A stretch of 64,000 nt of DNA from Ligilactobacillus ubinensis (GTDB lineage: Bacteria; Bacillota; Bacilli; Lactobacillales; Lactobacillaceae), in NCBI RefSeq assembly GCF_024160875.1, contig NZ_JAIULA010000015.1, forward strand, positions 1 through 64,000, read 5' to 3'. The translations under genes and the position numbers were made by a program. The notes below the pieces were generated by a model. It did not search any database. It was given only the letters and a program-made list of their open reading frames with translations, and had not been told where the DNA came from. This document shows positions 57,968 through 64,000 of this stretch, piece by piece (position 1 is the stretch's first letter; every line of letters starts with the position of its first letter).

Positions 57968-59557
57968 TTAGTGATAAGTAACGACAACGTCATTTTCTTG
58001 AATAACGGTATTACCATCAGGAATAAGATTTTCATCGCCCCGAATGATTAAAGCAATCAGCATATCTTGTGGAAGATTTAAGTTAGCAATGGGTTTGTTG
58101 CGCCAATTATGGCTTTTATCTATGTGAATTTCTTCCAAAGCCTCATCTTCTTTTGGCTCATATGCAGGAACATTCAAGATGATAATATCCCCAGCTAGTA
58201 TTTTGGTATCACCTTTTGTAATAATGGTATTATGATTGCGTTTAATCATAATAGCTAGCGATCCAGCAGGTAAATTAACATCTTTAATTTGCTTATTAAC
58301 CCAACTATGTCCCTTAGGGATAAACATGCGCATTAATGTAATTGCGGATTCTTCTTGATAGTCGTTAAATGTTTTTCTGACATCACTGTCTTTATCAATC
58401 ATAGCGAGTTTTTGTGCAACCAAGGGCAAGAATGTACCTTGAATAGCGACAGAGAATAAGGAAACTAAAAATACAATATGAAATAGGTCATAGTGAAGTG
58501 TGACGCCGCTGACTAAAACAAAAATCGCAAAGACACTGGAAGCAGCCCCTCTAAGCCCAGACCAAGAGATAAGAAGACATTGCTGAATACTACTTTTGAA
58601 TGGGCGAAGAAGTAGGAAAACAGCAATTGGTCTAGCAATAACAGTTACAAATAGCGCAATTGCAATTGCGATTGGAATAACACTTATCATTTTGTGTGGG
58701 AATGTTAATAAACCCAACAAAAAGAAAATTAGGATTTGAGCTAAAGAAGTTACACCGTCTAGAAATGGAATGATAATATTCTTATTTTTAATCTTACTAT
58801 TACCAATGATTAGTCCCAGTAGATAAACACTAAGATAAATATTGCCACCGCATAATTCAGTAAAAGCATAGCACATAAGCATAATGGCAATTAAAAAAAT
58901 GGTATCAAGTCCTTCGGCAATAATTTTAGTCTTAAGTAATAGATAAACAGCAATCCAGGCAAAGATAATTGCTGCAACTACACCAACACTTAATTGCATA
59001 AAGACTTGGAGTGGAATGTTTACAGATTTTTCTGCCTTAAGTAAACTAACAATGACGACTGTCAAAAGATACGCAAAAGGATCATTGCTAGCACTTTCTA
59101 ATTCAAGTAGCGAAGCAGTTCCATCTTTTAAATTTAGCTTTTGTTTACGTAAAATAGCAAAAACACTAGCAGCATCTGTTGAAGACAAGACAGCACCAAT
59201 TAACAAGGATTCTAGCAGACTAAATTTTAAAAGAAACATGCATAAAACTGCAGTAATTCCGGCAGTGATTAAAACACCAACTGTAGACAGTAATAAAGCT
59301 TTGCCGGCACTATTTTTAGCAGCTTTCCATTTAGTATTAAAGCCACCATAAAACATGATGAATAATAAAGCAATTGAACAAATTTCTTCAGCCAGTGTAT
59401 AGTTACTAAAAGGTATTTTGATTATTCCGTCACTACCGAAAAGAATACCCACAAACATAAATAAAATTAAGGCAGGCATTCCAAACTGGCCTGAAAACTT
59501 TTCAGCTAGTATACACAGTAAAATTACTGTTGCACCTAGAAGTATACTAATTGTCAT
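57968..59557 (-). CDS. CPA1 cation/proton antiporter with RCK_C domains
   Basis: 529 aa. About 12 membrane helices (1-385) contain the ion-site motifs LSSTDAASVF and ESASNDPFAY of NhaP/CvrA antiporters. Two C-terminal TrkA-C-like regulatory repeats follow (about 395-460 and 470-529), with near-parallel segments VNKQIKDVNLPAGSLAIMIK and WRNKPIANLNLPQDMLIAL. It exchanges K+ or Na+ for protons for pH and volume control, and in related proteins TrkA-C domains bind nucleotides such as c-di-AMP (family knowledge). ATG has AAGGAAG upstream. Confidence 0.88.
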   Translation of the reverse strand: MTISILLGATVILLCILAEKFSGQFGMPALILFMFVGILFGSDGIIKIPFSNYTLAEEICSIALLFIMFYGGFNTKWKAAKNSAGKALLLSTVGVLITAGITAVLCMFLLKFSLLESLLIGAVLSSTDAASVFAILRKQKLNLKDGTASLLELESASNDPFAYLLTVVIVSLLKAEKSVNIPLQVFMQLSVGVVAAIIFAWIAVYLLLKTKIIAEGLDTIFLIAIMLMCYAFTELCGGNIYLSVYLLGLIIGNSKIKNKNIIIPFLDGVTSLAQILIFFLLGLLTFPHKMISVIPIAIAIALFVTVIARPIAVFLLLRPFKSSIQQCLLISWSGLRGAASSVFAIFVLVSGVTLHYDLFHIVFLVSLFSVAIQGTFLPLVAQKLAMIDKDSDVRKTFNDYQEESAITLMRMFIPKGHSWVNKQIKDVNLPAGSLAIMIKRNHNTIITKGDTKILAGDIIILNVPAYEPKEDEALEEIHIDKSHNWRNKPIANLNLPQDMLIALIIRGDENLIPDGNTVIQENDVVVTYH

Positions 59558-59898
59558 TTTGAATCTTCCTTCCTAAAATCAACTTCTTCTATAAAAAGCA
59601 TATCATTAATGGGTGGTTGCTATAAAGTAATAAGTATTAAAAAAATTTTTTATATTGGAAATTGATGAAAATAAGCATCATTACATTATAAAAATAAATA
59701 ACTATATGATAATATTAACATAAAATCGTCCAGAAAGTGGGAGTAGTAAAGAACATCTAGAAAACTAGGTCATCTGTTTTGAGATAAAATGAAGTTACAG
59801 TTGGTATTTTAACTTTAGAAATGGCAAGATTGTATAGTAAGGATGATGGACAAAAGAAGTATCATATTTCATAAATTTTTAGTTGGAGGCTTAGCAGA
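59558..59898. other. Gene-free stretch between the antiporter and the GalT-like gene
   Basis: About 340 nt of AT-rich sequence holding the promoters of two divergent genes. I find no riboswitch core, T-box or stable terminator, and no credible ORF. Confidence 0.4.
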
Positions 59899-60675
59899 AT
59901 GTTTGGAGAAAAACCGTTAGTATTTAATCCACAAGTAGCAAGTAAAAAACCTACAAATAAACAAAGTTGTCCTTTTTGTGAACGGGAAGGTTTGGAAAAT
60001 ATTATTGCGACCAAAGAAGATTGTATTTGGTTAACAAATAAATATGCAACATTACAAAAAACAGAACAAACTTTGATTATTGAATCTAAAAAACATTTAG
60101 GTGATATTTCAAATTATTCGGTATTGGAAAATAGGAAGATTTTTTCTTTTGCTGTTTCAAAATGGTTTGAAATGATTGCTTTGAAAAAATACAAAAATGT
60201 GTTGATGTATAAGAATCATGGACCGTTATCAGGTGGGAGTTTGCGGCATCCGCACATGCAAATTGTAGGCTTAGAAGATAATGAGCCATATAAACAAATA
60301 CAGTGGGAAAATTTTAAGGGGATACAAGTAGCGCAAACTAAACAATTTGAAATAAACATTTCACAAAATCCATTAGTTGGCTTTTGCGAATTTAATGTAA
60401 TTGTTGATACAACAGATGTTAATTCTCTTGCTGATGGGGTTAAATCGGTTGTAGAGTACGTTTTACAAGATTATTTTCATGGTAAATGTGATTCATACAA
60501 TCTATTCTTTTATTTGTTGGACGGTAAAATAATTTGTAAAATAATTCCTCGATTTGTAGTTTCACCATATTATTTAGGTTATGGACTAGCACAGGTTAAT
60601 GATGATGTGAGATTACGTGAAATAAGTACAGAATTATTGACAAAAATGAATGGTAAATCTTCAATTGCAATATGA
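59899..60675 (+). CDS. DUF4931/GalT-like HIT-fold protein
   Basis: 258 aa. CPFCEREG near residue 24 is a zinc-type CxxC, and the catalytic-type motif GGSLRHPHMQ (about residues 113-122) with NHGPLSGG before it matches the HPHxQ of galactose-1-phosphate uridylyltransferases and ApaH-like HIT proteins. It resembles DUF4931 proteins of Firmicutes, which may transfer or hydrolyse nucleotidyl groups. ATG has TTGGAGG upstream. Single gene; no sugar pathway genes are adjacent, so the substrate stays open. Confidence 0.75.
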   Translation: MFGEKPLVFNPQVASKKPTNKQSCPFCEREGLENIIATKEDCIWLTNKYATLQKTEQTLIIESKKHLGDISNYSVLENRKIFSFAVSKWFEMIALKKYKNVLMYKNHGPLSGGSLRHPHMQIVGLEDNEPYKQIQWENFKGIQVAQTKQFEINISQNPLVGFCEFNVIVDTTDVNSLADGVKSVVEYVLQDYFHGKCDSYNLFFYLLDGKIICKIIPRFVVSPYYLGYGLAQVNDDVRLREISTELLTKMNGKSSIAI

Positions 60676-60701
60676 GTTTAGCAACTATTGCTAGTAATAA
60701 T

Positions 60702-60794
60702 AAAAAGAGTCTGGAAAAAGTGGCTTAATATTCCAAAAGCTAAGTAGTTTTCACTTTAACTTTTGGGATATGAGCCAAAAATCCAGACTTTTTC
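60702..60794. terminator. Bidirectional terminator (AGTCTGGA type)
   Basis: AGTCTGGA (60708-60715) pairs with TCCAGACT (60782-60789), with inner GTGGCT/AGCC, flanked by A5 and T5 runs; loop about 60 nt. Convergent GalT-like and queH genes share it. Confidence 0.7.
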
Positions 60795-60817
60795 GAGCAT
60801 TATATATGAATTAAGTT

Positions 60818-61570
60818 TTAGATGTTCCAACGGATTTCAGGAAAATCATGTTTAGTATCCTTATTTTCTAAGAATTTAAGTGCATCTTGGCGAATTTGAC
60901 TCATATTAACGCCTTGAGCCTTTGCAGCAAAAATACAGCCACAATAACATTGACGATACACATCATATTCATGACACATTTCAACAGAACGAGCATAGCC
61001 ACCATTTTTTTTGAAATCACTTGGTAAATATTGAGTAGTGTAAATGTTTTGGACGTCAATACCCACTGAATTGATAACTTGGGAGTTTTTATGGGGGCTA
61101 ATGGTCAAAGTACTGCCAAAATAATCGAAATTAAGTTCAACGGCTTTTTGGGCAACTGTTTCAAGGCGATAATCAAAACAAACTTTACACCGCGCACCGC
61201 CTTCTTTTTCATGCTCTAGTCCACGGACTTTTTCAAAATATTCTTGAGGTTTATAAGGCGCAGCAATGAATGTCACAGTATTACCAGTTTTTTCATTAAA
61301 GTCATGAATGAACTTTCTTTGGACATATTCTCTACGTTGATATTCGGCTCGTGGATGGATATTAGAATTTGCATAGTAGATAGTCACATCAGCATACTGC
61401 GTTAAATATTCAAGGGTATATGTACTACATGGGGCACAACAGCTATGCATCAAAATTTTAGGACGTTGCTTTTGTTGCTGCCATGACTGCATCATTTTCT
61501 GTAAAACGGTATCATAATTTATTTTTTGATTAGGATTCATTTTGTCAACAATTTCATGTAAATCAATCAC
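60818..61570 (-). CDS. queH: Epoxyqueuosine reductase QueH
   Basis: A 250-aa enzyme reducing epoxyqueuosine to queuosine in tRNA (GUN anticodons), a non-orthologous replacement of QueG. The characteristic Cys clusters are all present: HSCCAPCS near residue 43, RCKVCFDYRL near 127 and QCYCGCIF near 211, which bind the Fe-S cluster and iron. The start is GTG with CAGGAGCG upstream. Single gene. Confidence 0.93.
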   Translation of the reverse strand: MIDLHEIVDKMNPNQKINYDTVLQKMMQSWQQQKQRPKILMHSCCAPCSTYTLEYLTQYADVTIYYANSNIHPRAEYQRREYVQRKFIHDFNEKTGNTVTFIAAPYKPQEYFEKVRGLEHEKEGGARCKVCFDYRLETVAQKAVELNFDYFGSTLTISPHKNSQVINSVGIDVQNIYTTQYLPSDFKKNGGYARSVEMCHEYDVYRQCYCGCIFAAKAQGVNMSQIRQDALKFLENKDTKHDFPEIRWNI

Positions 61571-61650
61571 TTTATCTCGCTCCTGTAAATAAACTAAGGG
61601 TTCTTTTGAAATAGAAATCTATAATTGGTTATCAAACAATGTTCAATGGC

Positions 61651-61703
61651 AAAAAGATGAGATAAAAGGTTTACATAAAAAATCATTTACCTTTTATCTC
61701 ACT
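61651..61703 (-). terminator. Terminator of the DUF4828-like gene
   Basis: GAGATAAAAGGT (61659-61670) pairs perfectly with ACCTTTTATCTC (61689-61700); the minus-strand exit is ATCTTTTTG. Confidence 0.75.
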
Positions 61704-61712
61704 TTAAACCGA

Positions 61713-62084
61713 TTAAGTATTGTTGCTTTCTAAGCTTTTTAATTTGTATATCCGGTTGTCTGCTTCATCGTAGACACTAACAGGACAGTTTTCAATTGCA
61801 TCAACGCGCAAATGATAACCATATTTATCTAAGAAAAGGAGTTCACGATCGTCTAAGTGTTCAATCTTTCCTGTTAATGCACGGCCATCAATTAAGATGT
61901 CTAAGCCGACAGTTATTTCTAATTCATGGGTATGCTGGCTTTCTCCATCAGTAAATAACCATGTACCTGCATAAATGAGGGGGAGAGCAGTTTTTTTAGC
62001 ATTTCCTTGTTTATGAGAATGGAGTGCCTTATTTATTCCTGCCAAAATGGATAAACCTGCTATAATACCGCCCTTGCGCTTCAT
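61713..62084 (-). CDS. Small DUF4828-like protein
   Basis: 123 aa. A short N-terminal hydrophobic stretch (GGIIAGLSILAGI) follows a basic start, then a beta-rich domain (HELEITVGLDILIDGRALTG, RELLFLDKYGYHLRVD). It resembles DUF4828 proteins of lactobacilli as far as I recall; function unknown. ATG has AGAGGGG upstream. Monocistronic and divergent from the oxidoreductase. Confidence 0.65.
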   Translation of the reverse strand: MKRKGGIIAGLSILAGINKALHSHKQGNAKKTALPLIYAGTWLFTDGESQHTHELEITVGLDILIDGRALTGKIEHLDDRELLFLDKYGYHLRVDAIENCPVSVYDEADNRIYKLKSLESNNT

Positions 62085-62288
62085 CTATAACCCCTCTTTT
62101 AATAGAATAAAAATTATTTTTTATATTTCGATAACTATAATATACCACGAAACTAGATGAGTAAACTAAAAGACTTAAAATTTATTTTTATTGACATATT
62201 TTTGTTACTTAAAGAGGCAATTATGTATCTGTTGTAACAAAACTTTGTTAAAATAAAAGTAGTATTAGATAGTAACGGAGGTAGGAAC

Positions 62289-63311
62289 ATGATAAAATTA
62301 GGGGTCATAGGAACGAATTGGATTACACAACGTTATGTCGAAGCAGCTGAACAAACAGGTCTATGGCAATTAACTAGTGTTTATTCTAGAACTTTAGAAA
62401 AAGCACAGACATTTGGAAAAAAGTATCCACATGTAACAGAATTTTTTGATGAGAGTGATGCTTTTTTTAATGAAGGTACATATGATACGGTGTATATTGC
62501 CTCTCCTAATAGTATGCATTTTGAGCAAGCTAAGGCAGCTATATTAGCAGGCAAGAATGTGATTGTTGAAAAGCCAGCTTGTACTAATCCAGAGCAGATG
62601 AAAGAAATTGTGTCACTATTACGAAGAAGGCCACAACAATATTTTTTTGAAGCGGCGCGCAACATACACGATACTAATTATTTGGTTGTAAAAAAGGCGG
62701 TGCAATCTTTGCCAGATATACAAGGAGCAACGCTAACATATATGAAGTATTCTTCTCGTTACGATGCATTCTTAGCAGGAGAAAGACCTAATATTTTTTC
62801 ACCTCATTTTGCTGGTGGGGCACTACAAGATTTAGGTGTTTATCTGGTTCATGCAGCTGTTGGTTGGTTTGGTGTGCCACTGAAGGCAACATATTTTCCA
62901 ACGTATTTAGAAAATGGCATTGATGCAAAAGGAATTGCTATTTTGGAGTACTCAAAATTTAGCGTTACTTTGAATATAGGTAAAACATCTAATTCCTATT
63001 TAGATAGTGAAATATATGGATTGAAAGAAACAATTATGATAGATAGCGCAGCAGATTTACATGAGGTTAAGCAGATTTTAGCTGATGGAAGAACAGAAAT
63101 TTTAGCAACACAAAGTGAGGAAAACGAGCTTTTAGCTGAAGCAAAAGATTTTGGTGAGATTTTAACTAATCCAACTTCTTTAGATAATAAACAAAAAGCT
63201 GAAGAGTGGTTAGCACAAACAATTGAAGTCAATAAAGTAATGTATTTATTAAGACAAAGTTGTAATTTATATTTTGATGGTGAAGTGCGAAATCAAGACT
63301 TAGAAGGGTAA
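62289..63311 (+). CDS. Gfo/Idh/MocA-family NAD(P)-dependent oxidoreductase
   Basis: 340 aa. The N-terminal Rossmann domain starts KLGVIGTNWITQRYVEAA (residues 3-20) and contains the family motif VIVEKPACTN (Lys of EKP). The C-terminal alpha/beta domain carries GGALQDLGVYLVHAA, the usual GG..D.G..H active-site segment. Oxidises or epimerises a sugar or polyol derivative; substrate unknown. ATG has GGAGGTAGG upstream. The DEAD-box gene starts 5 nt after its stop, so both are on one transcript. Confidence 0.9.
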   Translation: MIKLGVIGTNWITQRYVEAAEQTGLWQLTSVYSRTLEKAQTFGKKYPHVTEFFDESDAFFNEGTYDTVYIASPNSMHFEQAKAAILAGKNVIVEKPACTNPEQMKEIVSLLRRRPQQYFFEAARNIHDTNYLVVKKAVQSLPDIQGATLTYMKYSSRYDAFLAGERPNIFSPHFAGGALQDLGVYLVHAAVGWFGVPLKATYFPTYLENGIDAKGIAILEYSKFSVTLNIGKTSNSYLDSEIYGLKETIMIDSAADLHEVKQILADGRTEILATQSEENELLAEAKDFGEILTNPTSLDNKQKAEEWLAQTIEVNKVMYLLRQSCNLYFDGEVRNQDLEG

Positions 63312-63316
63312 CTTTA

Positions 63317-64000
63317 ATGAATAAAAATTTTGAAGAACAGTTTAAAAAAGAAGGCTTTACGCAATTAGCACCAATTCAAAAAGCTGTATACGAACCATTG
63401 ATGCAAGGAAAAAATATTTTAGGGTTGGCACCCACTGGATCTGGAAAGACATTAGCTTATACATGGCCATTATTAGAACGACTATTACCAGGTGATGGTG
63501 TACAACTATTAGTAATAGCACCTTCACAAGAATTAGCAGCACAATTAACAGATGTAATTAGACCGTGGAGTAAATTATTGGGAATGACAACAATTTCTGT
63601 AATTGGCGGTGCAAATGTAAAACGTCAAGTTGAAAAACTAAAAAAACGACCAGAAATTGTAATTGGAACACCAGGACGCTTGTTGAATTTAGCTAATGAT
63701 AAAAAACTAAAATTGCATACATTAACAACTGTAGTTATTGATGAAGCAGACGAATTATTACAACAAGACGAAACCAGAGAGGATTGCCGTAATTTAGTTA
63801 GTTGCGCTCCAGCAGATGTACAATTAAGCTTTTTCTCAGCAACCAAAACGCCAATTTTAGATCAGTTACATCGTTGGTTTGGTGTTAATGTTGAAGAAAT
63901 TGATGTACGAAAAGAGGATCATACACAAGGACAGGTAATGCACTATCTAATTGAAACACCTGTACGTAAACGGGTCGATATTTTACGACGCTTATCGCAT
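63317..64000 (+). CDS. DEAD-box RNA helicase, partial (cut by window end)
   Basis: The reading frame is open to the last base (228 codons). Domain 1 motifs appear in order: Q motif TQLAPIQKAV, Walker A APTGSGKT, Ia PSQELAAQ, Ib TPGRLLNL, DEAD box VIDEADELL, and SAT in FFSATKT. Domain 2 begins at the end. The sequence looks like the CshB/YqfR group that unwinds RNA in cold or during ribosome assembly. ATG 63317 has AGAAGGG about 8 nt upstream, overlapping the end of the oxidoreductase gene. Confidence 0.92.
   Translation, partial: MNKNFEEQFKKEGFTQLAPIQKAVYEPLMQGKNILGLAPTGSGKTLAYTWPLLERLLPGDGVQLLVIAPSQELAAQLTDVIRPWSKLLGMTTISVIGGANVKRQVEKLKKRPEIVIGTPGRLLNLANDKKLKLHTLTTVVIDEADELLQQDETREDCRNLVSCAPADVQLSFFSATKTPILDQLHRWFGVNVEEIDVRKEDHTQGQVMHYLIETPVRKRVDILRRLSH

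Noticed and set aside
59740-59898. GGGAGTAGTAAAGAAC resembling the start of a T-box leader, and a 25-codon ORF at 59842
   Set aside because: No T-box core (TGGNACC), no terminator, and the ORF overlaps the next gene out of frame with composition expected by chance.

Overview
The window is AT-rich chromosomal DNA from a low-GC Gram-positive bacterium, most likely a member of the Lactobacillaceae. Signs are strong AGGAGG-type ribosome binding sites, many TTG starts, an RNA polymerase delta subunit (rpoE), a T-box on trpS, class II HMG-CoA reductase (mevalonate pathway), a ComX/SigH-like sigma factor, a zinc-free L31 and several small protein families typical of lactobacilli. No rRNA, prophage or CRISPR array is visible. 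I do not assign a genus.

Layout. 1-1.3 kb: tRNA-Val and tRNA-Gly, a ComX-like sigma factor behind an 18-bp palindrome, and tRNA-Thr on the other strand. 1.3-8.5 kb: helD and a metal efflux pump (minus), T-box-controlled trpS, a short Ppx/GppA phosphatase and an orphan solute-binding protein. 8.6-11.6 kb: a tight operon of HMG-CoA reductase, a HELLH-motif protein and a sirtuin. 11.7-16.3 kb: metG, tatD, rnmV, rsmA. 16.3-18.4 kb: ispE and a polysaccharide deacetylase, both minus. 18.5-19.9 kb: a PfoR/EIIC_2-type membrane transporter behind a long leader RNA that encodes a 23-residue peptide with seven consecutive Tyr/Phe codons. 20.1-25.7 kb: purR, a crippled IS605-type element, glmU, prs. 25.7-38.7 kb: acetyltransferases, an aldo/keto reductase, an ABC-F protein, nagB with two operator-like sites, birA, a YibE/YibF-lipoprotein-DUF3899 cluster, a Cof phosphatase and an HD phosphohydrolase. 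38.8-45.8 kb: DUF1934, rpoE, pyrG with a G-start attenuator, murA, rho, rpmE2. 45.8-50 kb: a nuclease-helicase (minus) and a purine permease with PurBoxes. 50-57.8 kb: a reductase/PARG pair, then an efflux operon (MacB-like ABC, TetR regulator, heterodimeric ABC exporter) behind tandem palindromic operators. 58-64 kb: a CPA antiporter, a GalT-like protein, queH, a small DUF4828-type protein, an oxidoreductase and a DEAD-box helicase cut by the window end.

How the parts fit. Most genes are housekeeping: translation, cell-wall precursors (glmU, murA, nagB), nucleotides (prs, pyrG, purR, purine permease) and isoprenoids. Control is unusually readable: a T-box (trpS), a reiterative-transcription attenuator (pyrG), shared PurR-type boxes (purR and permease), a probable NagR operator pair (nagB) and a self-contained TetR/efflux unit.

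The strongest candidate for an undescribed system is the aromatic leader peptide plus relay of alternative hairpins and terminator at 18.54-18.86 kb. Also notable are a MurA with Asp in place of the fosfomycin-target Cys, a nuclease-helicase lacking the expected Fe-S cysteines, an IspE in a mevalonate-pathway genome, and an IS605 remnant whose two divergent genes were beheaded at one junction.
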